From Berberis thunbergii (lineage: Eukaryota; Streptophyta; Magnoliopsida; Ranunculales; Berberidaceae): a stretch of DNA of 64,000 bases. This document shows, piece by piece, positions 34,507 to 45,638 of the stretch. Each line of letters starts with the position of its first letter. Positions within the stretch are counted from its first letter, which is position 1. The position numbers and the translations under genes were made by a program. The DNA is taken from assembly GCA_003290165.1 (NCBI GenBank), contig QNQO01000682.1:1-64000 (forward strand), read 5' to 3'. A model generated the notes under the pieces. The model ran no database searches, was not told where the DNA came from, and saw only the letters and a program-made list of their open reading frames with translations.

Positions 34507-34566
34507 CTCCTCAATACCAAAATCAACCACCTTCTCCTCAAGAGAGCTGACATTATCAACAATGAA
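34507..34566 (-). pseudogene. Unrecognised captured exon
   Basis: Exactly 20 codons between an AAG acceptor and a GAG|GTAAGA donor, reading FIVDNVSSLEEKVVDFGIEE. The frame is open and the composition acidic, coiled-coil-like. Source not recognised. Confidence 0.4.
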
Positions 34567-34776
34567 CTTGTTGGGGAGAATAATGCTAGATTTAAAACTT
34601 AGTAAAATCACGAGCAAATTAAAGATGCCCAAATCTAAAACTCAGCAACATCAATGAAGTTGAAGATACACATATCTAAATTATTAACCAAACAACATAA
34701 ATGCTCGACCTTAGATCGAGAAATGTTGATCAAATGGAAGATCTAGCTTACCCATCATGAGAGTAGACGATGAATT

Positions 34777-34902
34777 TTAGTTGTTCTTGAAGGAATTGAA
34801 AGCAGTGGAAGTGTCGATGCAATCATTGTTGTTATTGCTGAGCTCAGGCGCTGCCACCACCCACAAGAGTGCCCAAAACACCAGGAAGTAGAAGATTTCC
34901 AT
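34777..34902 (-). pseudogene. Captured 5' end with signal peptide and UTR-like leader
   Basis: MEIFYFLVFWALLWVVAAPE begins a 41-residue frame that looks like a signal peptide followed by an Asn-rich stretch, ending at a stop after FNSFKNN. The 200 bp before the ATG (34903-35100, minus) are GA-rich like a plant 5' UTR. It probably marks the captured 5' end of a secreted-protein gene. The source is not recognised. Confidence 0.45.
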
Positions 34903-35203
34903 CTTTTCTTCTTCTTTAGATCGATTGATCCAAATAACAGAGTGGCTATGTTAAATGGGTTTGTGCTCTCTCTGTTTCTAGATTTCCCTCGCTCTCTCCA
35001 TAGATCTGGATCTAGATCTCTCGATCTCTTTTTCTTCCTGGATCTCCCACGATCTCTCGTTCTCCTTAGATTTCCCTCTCTTTAAACTAAACGTGCTAAT
35101 TGGTTAGCTCTATTACACATAAGCAATACACAAATGAATGAACTATTTTTTCAATAAATAATTACCTCTCCTTGGCGAATGACAACACTACACCAAAAAC
35201 CAC

Positions 35204-35850
35204 CATTAGCAACGGTTCTAGACCATGGGCGTAAGCCATTGCCACGGCTAAGAGCCGTGGACTACAGGGGCGTCGCAAAATCATTTGTAACGTCTATAAA
35301 CCGTTGCTAAACATTGTAGCAACGGTTTTATGGTTGGATGGGGGGCGTTATTTTCAGAAATTAGCAACGGTTATAAACCGTTGCAATAAAAATAGCAACG
35401 GTTCTTAGCCGTGGCAAAATTAGCTATGGTTTTAAGCCGTTACAAAGTGTAGATATTAGCAACGGTTATAAACCGTAGCTAACAAGATAGCAACGGTTTA
35501 TAGCCGTTGCAAAATTTGCTACGGTTTTAAGCCGTGACAAAGTTCATATATTAGCAACGGTTTTAAACCGTGTCTAATATTTGCAACGGTTTTTAGCCGT
35601 GGCTAACCGTGGCAACGGTTACAAACCGTGGCTAAATAGTGTGAATTAAACCGTGGCAAATGGGCTAGCAACGGTTTTGGGCCGTGGCTAACCATGGCCA
35701 CGGTTTGTAGCCGTAGCAAATGAGAAATAATGCCCACGGTTTGTAGCCGTGGCAAGATGGAACCACGGTTTTAAGCCGTTGGCAATTAAAACAAAATTCA
35801 AAAAAAAAAAATCTATTTTGTTGCAACGGTTTTAAACCGTCGCAAGTTAA
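35204..35850. repeat. Left subterminal repeats of the inner CACTA
   Basis: About twenty copies of AGCAACGGTTTTAAACCGTTG and variants, including GCCGTGGC half-sites, alternate in both orientations. The unit is palindromic, as in the outer element, but its sequence is unrelated (CAACGG/CCGTTG instead of AGCG/CGCT). Confidence 0.9.
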
Positions 35851-36229
35851 TATAATCGAAAAAAAAATTTATATTTTATTTTTGCTGTTGCAGCAAAATC
35901 ACAGCCGTGGCACCTGCAAAATCAGTCCTTACACATAGTCCACACAAATGAGACAAAAGAATCATAAATTGGATGAACTAATTTAGCCTGAATTAAACAA
36001 ATTAATTATCAATAATAATTCAATATATTACAAGCAATTGGTCATCGTGATTGCTCCAAACCTCTCCAACATGATCACTTAATTAAATACATAATTATTC
36101 CTAATACAACTAGGTGATGTCCCTTTCAAAACACCTCCATGTTAGGCCAATAAATGGATAAGAACTAAAACACAATGCAGATCTGCAGAAGCTGAAGGAG
36201 TGATATACACAACAAAAGTATGTAGAAAC

Positions 36230-36912
36230 CTTTGCCAATTGCTGAGTCTGGATGATGTGTATGCACATCTGAAACACAGGTTCTGCAAACCGAACAAACC
36301 CAGAACCTAATGCCTGAAACAGATAGAACAAGAGTATAAAAACTCTATTGTTTCATTCGATCTAGAAGAGACTTCCAAAAGTTAAAAAAAAATAAGTCGT
36401 GTAGAACTATAAGTTAAAAGTATTAGTTCGACATGAGCCTGACAGCTGTTTAATCAAATAGAAAATTTTTAAATGACTCAGGCAAGGGAAAAGATACCTG
36501 TGCTATAGATGTAAAACACTCGAGCAAGGGAAAAAGATCTCTGTCGGCATTCGAAAGCTGCTGCCACTTTGCAATCACTGGAGGCATTAAAATCTCAAGA
36601 TATCTTGGCTGTAATTCATCATCATAGAGAACAAGTTAACTTACTATTTTTGTTCAATACTGGCAGCCAACAAGATGAAACACATTACATGATACCTGAA
36701 GGTTTTGTTAGCATCATTTATATACAATCCGAAGGTTTCGTTTCTAAAGGAGTTTAGACAAAAAGGGATTAGCAAGTGTCAGATATTTGACATAATAGCC
36801 AAAATGTAAAGTGAAAGAGCACTTATATAAAACAAACCTGATATTGCCCAAAAGCACACAAGAGATGCTGCAAAATGACTTCCAACCGTGGAGCCAACTC
36901 CTCAGCAGCTTC
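36230..36912 (-). pseudogene. Captured transportin-1 (importin beta-like) fragment
   Basis: Three open exons with GT-AG borders: 36838-36912 ([20 protein letters not shown]), 36498-36608 ([20 protein letters not shown] then [14 protein letters not shown]) and 36230-36313 ([20 protein letters not shown] then IQTQQLAK). These are HEAT repeats in the middle of transportin, the import receptor for PY-NLS cargoes. The exon normally between the first two (about 20-25 residues) is missing. The reading frame of each exon is intact. Confidence 0.9.
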
Positions 36913-37379
36913 CTGGCATTTATAAATTTAAAATTGAGAACTTGTCGACAAAAAGTTTGAAAACCATTTTGAAAACTAAGAACTTGTCGACAAAACATGC
37001 AATTAGAAACCATTTTGAAAATAACTACGCAAGGGATCATCATCCTGTTGTCAGATGAAGATTAAAATCCAATCCAACCAATAATATCTAGCATGAAACA
37101 TATAAAAATTAAATCAGCAAAAAAAATCTTTTCCTGGTTGGACATCAAAATCCAGGGCATGTCCTTTTTTTTTTGTTTGAAAGCCAAGGCAAAAACTAAA
37201 AACAATGAAAATACAAAACTTAAAGCAATCAACTTAAATCAACTCACAGTCAATCTCTCAACCGTAGAACACGCAGCACACGCGCGTTTCTGCGACAAAT
37301 CAAGTTACACCGGACTGCCCAGATCAACCGGCATACACACGCTCCAACCGCATGTCGCCACATCTCAGCATGTCAACGC

Positions 37380-37560
37380 TGCAACAGACAGCAGCAATGC
37401 GTCCCAGCAGCAGCAAACCCAGCAGCAACAACAACAGCAAAGCAGGGCAGCAACAGCAGTAACGCGCCAAAGCGTAGCAGCAGCAGCAGCATCAACGCCG
37501 CGCAGCAACAGCAGCATCAACAACAGCAACAGAGCGCAGCAACAGCTAGTACGCCAGTCC
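37380..37560. repeat. CAG/CAA-rich low-complexity stretch
   Basis: Irregular CAG, CAA and AGCAGC runs. They create a Gln/Ala/Ser-rich plus-strand ORF (37093-37572) without other protein features. Confidence 0.8.
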
Positions 37561-38039
37561 GCCCCCGCGTGAAACAGCAGCAGAAAAAAATTACAGATGC
37601 ACTCTGTTTTGCGACAGAGTGCTCTGCCTACACAGCAGCAGCAGCATCCCCTGCATGCAGCAGTTTTGCTCGCAGCGTATCGCCATATCCCGGACTGCCA
37701 AAGCTGTCAGATCCCCAATCCCTCGCAGCACAAAGCCAATACAGGTATTTACTCGTCCCCGTGGCGAATGTAAGCCAGAAAATCTGTGTGTGCTTCTTGT
37801 TTTACTTCATTACATTCAACTGTGTGCATCCAAAGATGAAAAAACTCAAACTACATAATGAAACTTATAACATGACTTGAAGAAAACATGGGCGAGGATA
37901 ATCAAGATAAGATGGGAAGAAAAAATCTGTACAAACTGATCATATATAGCTTCCTTAACCAGGAGCCCAGGTGTTCTTTCTCGTTTTATGCTCTTTCTGA
38001 TAAATCATTACCCTTTTCGATAGAAGATAAAATAAAAAG

Positions 38040-38240
38040 GAGGAATTCTAAATGTCGAGGAAACAGGTTAGGAAATGGGCGAGGGAAGCGATGTGGCGGG
38101 GTGGAGACCGTCCACTCCGCTCGGGATGCGTGCCATCATTTTTGGTGCGCACATCCCGAGCGGAGTGGACGGTCTCCACCCCGCCACGTCGCTTTCCTCG
38201 CCCATTTCCTCATCTGTTTCCTCGACATTTAGAACTGCTC
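38040..38240. mobile_element. Palindromic Mutator-type MITE, copy 2
   Basis: A 201-bp near-perfect hairpin. Arms of about 88 bp start TTCTAAATGTCGAGGAAAC and run through GGTGGAGACCGTCCACTCC to a loop of about 14 bp. The ends GAGGAATTCTAAATG and the complement of GAGCAGTTCTAAATG match at 13 of 15. A perfect 9-bp duplication AATAAAAAG flanks it (38031-38039 and 38241-38249). It shares its outer arm with the copy at 13849 but has a different centre. It inserted after, or travelled with, the captured DNA of the CACTA. Confidence 0.85.
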
Positions 38241-39552
38241 AATAAAAAGATAGCCAAAACCATGGTAGTGACTTAAAATAGGGAGAAAAAAGTCATAAAA
38301 AATTTTAGACATCTTCAATATGTAAGAGTTCGAAAAGAAGATAATAGCACTTGGACCAATGCACGCCTACATAACATCGCCCAAAATGCCAACTTATTTA
38401 GGGTGTGAGAATAATTCAGGAAATGAACAGAACAGGTGACAGTGAAGAAAAGTACAAAATCATCTGCAGAAGTCTTTCAATCACTAGCAATCAATAACTT
38501 GCTAATAGTGTAAAAACATCCGAAGTTGTAAACACTAGTGGTATTTTGTTAATGTGAAACGAACAAAATAAAGGGCAATTTGTGCGCGGTAACTTAAAAG
38601 TTGTCGAATTGAATTTTTCGATTCACAAAACCTACAAATATTTACATTGGTCTCAACAGATGGAAGTATGTTCATACCTGTCACCTGCTCCTCATATAGA
38701 GCCAAGCAAAGCTATGCACCTTCACAAGTACTTGCCAAAATTACCTGCAATTGTCAACCAAGCAAAGTTAGCTTTTATAGCTTGACAAGAAGCTCAAACC
38801 AATCATGCATTCGAAGAAAAACAAATGCTGGAAAAAATTCAATTCATTCCAACATCTTAAGTTGAAATTTATGTAAAATGGACAGCTGCAATCGGCTACA
38901 TTCTTCATTTTCGTACAATTGTTTGATAGGCAAAAAAGGTTAAAATGAGCTGATTTTTTGTAAAGATGATCTCCACCTTAAAAAATCGTAATTCTATTCA
39001 ATGTGGGAATGTGTATCAAAAAGTGTGACAAACTAACATGCCCTATTTAAAAAAGTTCATGACAGGCAAGTTTGAATATTAAGTTCATCTTTATCATCAG
39101 TAGTTTATATATACATCACAATAAACAAATCTTTATGCGTAGTCTATGCATTCGTAATATCACCCTGCACTTGAATAACACCTTCAATGGATAAATAAAA
39201 TTGCAAGTTGCAACTAGCAACCAGCCTAATGATTCATCAGTCAAACATCAAATTACTCCTTGCAACTTGCAAATAAAATTGCAAGTTCAAAATGCAAATT
39301 GCAATAACAAACTCTAAATGCCAATGACCATCCTACCAACTTTCAAAGATCCAACGCATCACGCCAGCCTGGCACCCGATTTTTCCCGTATACAAGCAAC
39401 CTGACCACAAACTAGCACGTAACAGAGCAGCAATAGCACACAACAAAAATTTAGCACTCTGTCCAGCACAATGGACTGCAGAATTCGCTCTCCATACAGC
39501 AACCTGGGCCACAAATCAGCATGGGTATCAAAAGGAAAAAACAAATTTCTAC

Positions 39553-39825
39553 CTTCAATTGACCAATGATATACTGACGTTTGAGTGACCAAACCCAACA
39601 TCTTTGGGGTAATCCACTTCCAAAAGAAAACCTGTATGGATGACAACAGATAAACAAAAATTAGCCTCATTCCAACAACAACAAAAAAACTAAGATATTT
39701 ATTATGCTGGAAAAGTAAACAGGATGCAATTATAACCTGCTCAGGCATCTGGTGAGACTTCATTTTTGCCTTTGCTTTAATGTTGAATATTTGTAAGTGA
39801 TCTTGGGTGGTTCCCTGAAGTTGAG
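39553..39825 (-). pseudogene. Captured clathrin heavy chain fragment
   Basis: The exon at 39737-39825 reads [20 protein letters not shown] then MKSHQMPEQ. The exon at 39553-39631 reads [20 protein letters not shown] then YHWSIE. Both have GT-AG borders. Together they are a contiguous part of the N-terminal beta-propeller of clathrin heavy chain, which binds cargo adaptors. Sequence beyond is not clathrin. Confidence 0.9.
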
Positions 39826-40399
39826 CTTCAAACAAAAACAAAAATTCAACACTTGGAACATATAATAATCTGTCTTTTGCAGTAATGTGAAGAAATTCAA
39901 ACGTCACACCTACTGCTAAATATTCTACACTGGTCACTGTGTCAGTAGTGCCTAGTGGATGGCAAATAGTTTTACATCTTCTTAAGTCATAATTGCAATT
40001 TGCAAGTGTCAGTTATCATGTCAATCTACTATTTAATAAACAAACTAACAACCCGGTTTACATGAATCAGATACGTTTATTTGTTTCTCTTCCAGCTTTC
40101 CAATTTCGCTCATGGTACCATCAACTAACAAGGTGTAAATTAAGATTCGCGTAAAAGGATTAAGCACATGATAAAGTCATAGAGTTTAAACTACAACAAA
40201 ATACGAGAGACAATGTAAATGTAACTAAAATTAAATCATCTACTAGTAATTCCATTACAGGTGTGCAATCATTACAAGTCATGAATACATAGAAAATGTA
40301 GGTGGTGAAATGCTTAAAGTTTACGGTAAAGAAACATACTTATACAGAGCGATGAAATATTTTGTTATGGTAATAAAGTAAAATAGACGAAGTTCAGCT

Positions 40400-40690
40400 T
40401 TGGACTAATGCTTAGATATTGTATAAACTCATTACTTATCACAATTTAGTAGTAATCGTTTTTTATACAATTGTGATTCAGTTTATACTAAATTGTAGTA
40501 ATGCAAGTCTTACTAAAAATTGATAAACTCTTACTAAAAATTGATAAACTCTTACTCGTTACATAATGCGAGTCTTACTAAGACTCGATTTTTAAATCAC
40601 AATTGTATAAACTCTTTACTTAGATATTGTATAAACTCATTACTAAGACTCGCACACTCCATTACTACTAAGAGTCGCACAATGGAGTGT
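40400..40690. repeat. Shuffled direct and inverted short repeats
   Basis: TTAGATATTGTATAAACTC occurs at about 40411 and 40621. TAAAAATTGATAAACTCTTACT is tandemly doubled in part near 40512-40555. Forms of CGAGTCTTACTAAGACTCG appear in both orientations. It looks like a small foldback or tandemly rearranged insertion in an intron-like region. No terminal duplication was found. Confidence 0.6.
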
Positions 40691-41034
40691 GGGTATAAAA
40701 AAAAATTACAATTTAGACTGATAAAAATCTTAAGCACATCAAGCTAAATTAGATAATAACGTGAATCTTAACATGATAACAAACCTTAAGAGTTAACTGA
40801 CTGTCATTATAATCAAATCAAACTAATCACATTAACTCGTATTAATAATCCTACTATTAAAAATCAAGCATATTTTTGAAAAAGATAAATGATGCTAATC
40901 GGTTCAAGAAATATATACCTTGTTCATGGGAATAGTATGCTTCAATCAAACATATAAGGTTCACTAAATATAAACTTATTTGACAATAAATTACATATGG
41001 TTTGATTGAAAAGAAACGAGTAGGTCAGGTTCAC

Positions 41035-42020
41035 CTATGGTAAGCATGGATTGTTCTGCCTTTAAACGCAGCAATAGTGTGTTCAACACATCCAGATTCA
41101 TTTAAGGTGTCAGCGTGAAGGTTAACCTGTAGAAAGATATCATTAAGGCTTGATAGTATAGAGCATGCAGGAAGAGTAAAGTGGCTTTCATGTACCTGAA
41201 TGTCATATTCTCTTGCAACAGTCAAACAATTCTCTATTGTAGCAGGAGTAGATCCCCAGTCCTCATGCAACTTCAAGCCCATAGCTCCTGCTTTGATTAT
41301 TTCATGTAACCCGTCTGGCTTGGAAGTGCTCCCTTATGTGCAAGGCAGCAACCAAATAATGAAACATATAATGGGCTACACAACAACAACTCATAATGTA
41401 ATGAGTAGACATGTCCCCGTATTATTAGGTTTTCTAATCAACATGTTTGACACCTCATATCTGTGTCGGACATTGACTGTCCCACACACACCCTTAAAGA
41501 ACATGAACGAAAAGAGGTAGATAGTTACAGAAAGTCACCATTTCAATCTTTAGATCTGGGCATGCATGTTTTAACCAAGTTACTCATAAAAATAAAACAA
41601 TTGAAAAATAAAATTGAAAAAAATAAAAGTATACCTTCCCAGTAAAGCCAAAATTCAATGGCATGTCATCAGTGGACTGCAGCATAAATTTCATATGTGC
41701 TGGTGCAGGTGTACATGTTGTTGCGCGTGATCCATGCGACGGTCCAGTCCCACCTCCCACCAAAGTAGTGATGCCTTCAGGGATTATTAAAAGTTACTTT
41801 CAGAGACAACAACGTCATCATGAAGAGTCAATAACTGTTAATTTTTTTGCCATGCTATAGTTGATTTTCTAGACCTATCTAGTGTTCTAGCATTCCTATC
41901 TATACATTTTGCCATTGCTAAGATTCTGTTAAGCTTGACTGCTCAAAGGAAATAAATAAATAAATATATAAATAGAAAGCTAACCGCTTGATATAGCTTC
42001 AAATGGGAATGCATGCAGAG
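41035..42020 (-). pseudogene. Captured urease fragment (active-site region)
   Basis: Exons with GT-AG borders: about 41985-42020 (FEAISSG), 41635-41774 ([20 protein letters not shown] then [14 protein letters not shown]), 41196-41332 ([20 protein letters not shown] then [20 protein letters not shown]) and 41035-41126 ([20 protein letters not shown]). This is the metal-centre part of plant urease. It includes the Lys of GLKLHEDWG that is carbamylated in known ureases and the nickel-ligand His of [10 protein letters not shown]. The four exons are open and contiguous in the protein. N- and C-terminal parts are absent. Confidence 0.9.
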
Positions 42021-42631
42021 GGTAAAATACCAGTGATGAAATTTTGAGCTCTGCATCTCATGGTGAGGCAAAGATCACTGAGGCAAAATTGATTGACAAT
42101 GGATTTGAACATCCCCATAAATCTTATGCATATAAACCTAGACAAAGGGCATCCGTGCCAAAACATAATTATGATATACATTGTTGTTAACCTATCAGCA
42201 CAGAAATGACAAGCCTCACCTTACGATGTGCATTATGAAAGCAAAAAGATCGGAAGAGGCATTACAAATAAGAGCAGCATTTTAAGAACAATTCCATTGG
42301 AGAACAATAAAAGCAGCCAAGCAATTTGTTATGATACAGAATGGCTACCATAATTAAGGATTTACAGAGTAGTTATATCATGTTTATTTACAGACATGAT
42401 TTAAAATGGTATAGACAGTGTTCATATAAAATACACAACGATTATGGTTTTGAACATGTGATGATATTCACAGAGCGAAGTTAAGTTGGTCCCTGTAGAT
42501 TGCAGAGATCCAAATGGGGAGAAAAATAAATGGATCAATGTATGGAACTAAATAATTTAATTTATTTATTTAGCAGGAGGAACATAGATAAAATACAGAG
42601 TAAATTTTTTTTACTACTACTGCTCTATATC

Positions 42632-45170
42632 TTACACTTTGGCATGCAGGTACTGATCCAAAGTGATAGGTTTAGGACCACCAAACATGTTGATCAAGAA
42701 AAACTTTTCAATGCCGAGTTTGAAAAACTGGAAATTGTGACTCTTGGGCCAATCTGCCAAACATTCAAAGCAAAACATATAAAGTGATCAATAATGAGCA
42801 ACCAAGAGCAACAAAAAGATGAAAACAAATTTTAATTGAAACCATGCATGAGACGTCATCAAGATTTACCCTTCATCTCAGAGTGTTTTGAGAACAAGGC
42901 AGTTTCTGCAAATTTAGCTTCCTTCGAATTTCCATCAACCACCGTCAACTGAAATACCAAAGATGCAAACAATCAGCACAGAAACTCACACTAAGCAGTT
43001 CAGAATGAACAGATCTTTATATAGTACCAACTTATAAATTCCATTCTATTAAACCACGTTCAGTAGTTTCAAAAGATAATAGGTATATGCAGAAATTTCC
43101 ATTACCTGCAATGCCTAACATTCTTCATCTTGTATAACAGATAAAAAATGGTTCTCTCTCGACTTCTACCTTCTGAAGATGACAACCTTATTTTCACTAT
43201 TTTATATTTATTGTACACTAATCATCTAAGATTTATCTGAACAAGCATATGGATTTTTATTTTCTATTCAGGTATAGCAATTCATTAAAACTGAAAAATG
43301 CGGGGTATGTGCATCAAAGAAAAATTGTTTTGGAAAAACTGATTATCAAATAGCAGGAACTCAGGTAAGCAATGATGAAAGTTGATAGTACCATCTCAAA
43401 ATGAGGTCACCCTCAGTTGAAGTGGTAAAGTCATAGCGTGGTTGAACCAACTTCTTACAGGGTTTAAATATTGCTAGAAAACATCGATTCTTTAATCTTG
43501 GAGGCCATATTTTTCATTTATTTAAAGTCACAGTATATAAACTTTCTAGTGTACAACTACTGATTGTTGCTTCTAATATGATCCCTCAGTGTTTAATCAT
43601 AGTTCTATGCAATAATAATAACATTCTATCCCAATACTTTGTGATTTATGGTCAGGCGAATCTCGAATTTAGGCTTATAGGATAACGAACAGGCTAGTGC
43701 GATAACTCGAGACAAGCACAGAAACTCGGTCTGTTGTGAAGGTAAGAACTATACCTAATACAGAATTACATTCTTAATTAATGATATGCATACAGGTATG
43801 AAAGTTATAAACATAAGCATTTATCATTGTTTGAAATAGCCAATGTCAAATCTTTAGACTAAGATATATTCATTGGACTAATGAAAAAAGTGCTAGAAAT
43901 GAAGGTCAAGTCATCCATAGTACATCATGTATTAATGAAAATATCGACACAAAAAAGATGAGTCTTCAAAATGTTTAATTATTCACCTTTCCATTAAGTG
44001 TAAGCTTTGCACAAGTTGGGTTCTCAGGATCTGTCTTGCCACAAGTTCCAAGAGGGAACTCACTGAGTGTAAATGAATCCCTTGAATCATTCAATGCATT
44101 ACTTGTAGTAGGGTCAAGAGTGGTCAAGTAGAAGTATGGGATGCCCCAGCCTTTACCAGGTTTCCCATCACTAAATGAAACTACATTTCTGAATACATCA
44201 GAGAATAATAATGTCAATCAAAAATTAGTTTGGTGTAAAAAAATAACTTAGCCAAACTGTATGAAAATGTAAATAATTTACCCAAAGGGAGCTCCTCCCA
44301 AGTCACTGGAGATGATACTGCAGGAACAAAGTATCAATGTTAACATCATGGTCCAAATTCATATGAGGACTTAACCACAAATACAAATTTTGCTTCCCAG
44401 AACAAGGATAGTGGCTAATGCCACATTAATTTATCAAAAGAAACATATACGAGTCGTTCTTTTCATATTACATAGAGATCAAAAAATGCAGAAAGTATAG
44501 AATGTGTTCAAAGATCTCGTAAATGAGCTTTTCAATGCTTTCATGCTTTGTATCGTATTTGTAATCTTAAAAATAGTTGCTTGTTTGTTTGTTTGTTCAG
44601 TTTTCAGTTAAAATCTATACCTCAACAATTCTTTTATTCAGCCAGTCACAGACATGATGCCATGTATTTAGACAGAATTGTAAAATGGGTGTTTTCATCA
44701 TCATTGAGACAAACACAATCCAAGTGTTAGTCATAAAAATTGACAAGACTTCTTTTATCTCCACCAAATCAACTAACCCATTTTACAAAGAGAACCAAAG
44801 GTGCCTCCAACAAACCACATTTAACAATTATTAACCAAATCCAGCTACAACCAATTATATAAACCTAAGAATAACCATAACCCGTTTCATATAACCAAAG
44901 ATAAAACACCGCTACAATCCACGAACACTTAAATTATACTCATACAAAATTCTAATTGGAAAAAATGGAAATAGAGAGAGAGATAGAGATAGAGATTCAC
45001 CTTAAGACCCCCCATGTGTTCTCAGAGACCAACCATCTAGCAAACACAACAGCATCATTAGGATTTGGTTTTGTTTTCAATACAAGTTTTCTCCCCTGTA
45101 CTGCAATTGAAGCTTCAAGGACAACAAAAACGAAGAAAAAACATAGAGCAGAGACTATTTTGGACACCAT
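42632..45170 (-). CDS. CREG-like protein, complete five-exon gene inside the CACTA
   Basis: Exons 45001-45170, 44282-44317, 43987-44188, 42870-42948 and 42632-42753 sum to 609 bp, a 202-residue frame without stops. All introns are GT-AG and phases match. Residues 1-22 form a signal peptide. WLVSENTWGVLSIISSDLGG, VVSFSDGKPGKGWGIPYFYL, PLGTCGKTDPENPTCAKLTL and FFLINMFGGPKPITLDQYLH span the plant CREG family (pyridoxamine-5'-phosphate-oxidase-like split barrel), secreted or vacuolar proteins of unclear role. The length is close to full length. A CT-rich leader on the plus strand (45205-45290) looks like the native 5' UTR, so the promoter may have been captured too. Whether it is expressed is unknown. 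Confidence 0.85.
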
Positions 45171-45454
45171 TTTACTTTACTGGATGATATGACATGATGG
45201 AGCAACGGGTTTTGGTTGTTTGGGTTGCTCGAATTCTCCCTCTCTCTTTCATTCTCCTTCTCTTTCTCCTTCTCTCTTTCCCTCTCTTTGAAATTTTAGG
45301 GTTAGATGCAAAGGGTTGAAAAGGGGGAGATGGAGCGGGAACGCGCGGGAAGCAAATTTTTTTCCCAAAATTTCGCCCGCAAGAATTCGACCTAGATCTC
45401 CACACGTCCACGTGCAACACACGTGCCTTTTTGCAACAGTTTTAAGCCGTTGGG

Positions 45455-45638
45455 AATCTGTTGTTTTGACTCTGCAATCACAACATTCAGATCCTTAACT
45501 TGGAGCAAAACTTGTGGAGAAAACATCTCCTTTAACACTGTCGTTGTCTGTGGGAGAAAGGGCAGGTGCAGAATCGACCGCAAAGAGAGAAAGATGAAAA
45601 TCTTCAGATGCAGGAGGCTTAACCTTGAACTTCATTGA
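45455..45638 (-). pseudogene. Captured first exon of an unrecognised gene, split by the inner CACTA
   Basis: The frame starts MKFKVKPPASEDFHLSLFAV at 45638. A one-base shift near 45525 moves it to FSPQVLLQVKDLNVVIAESK. On the far side of the inner CACTA, 35166-35185 reads LSFAKER up to a GTAATT donor, which could be the rest of this exon. The protein is not recognised. Confidence 0.5.

Larger units (their letters stand above)
35186..45455. mobile_element. Inner CACTA element, right end lost
   Basis: CACTACACCAAAAACC at 35186 is a second CACTA-type left end, followed by its own palindromic repeats (35204-35850), different from those of the outer element. A single repeat of the same kind, GCAACAGTTTTAAGCCGTTG, at 45433-45452 marks its right side. 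No GTGTAGTG terminus is present there, so the right end has been deleted. It appears to have inserted in a captured exon of the outer element. It contains the transportin, clathrin, urease and CREG pieces. Confidence 0.65.

Noticed and set aside
37093..37572. 159-aa Gln/Ser-rich plus-strand ORF
   Set aside because: It is driven by CAG/CAA repeats, is opposite in strand to the captured exons, and has no domain.
38582..38865. Two overlapping ORFs of about 70 aa
   Set aside because: Plus-strand frames in intron-like DNA between captured fragments; no motif or splice context.
39359..39552. Extension of the clathrin ORF to 192 aa
   Set aside because: Beyond YHWSIEG the sequence is intron read-through; the GTAGAA donor at 39552 ends the exon.
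41764..41774. GTAGTG as the missing right end of the inner CACTA
   Set aside because: It is inside the urease exon coding for GITTLVGG and has no adjoining subterminal repeats.
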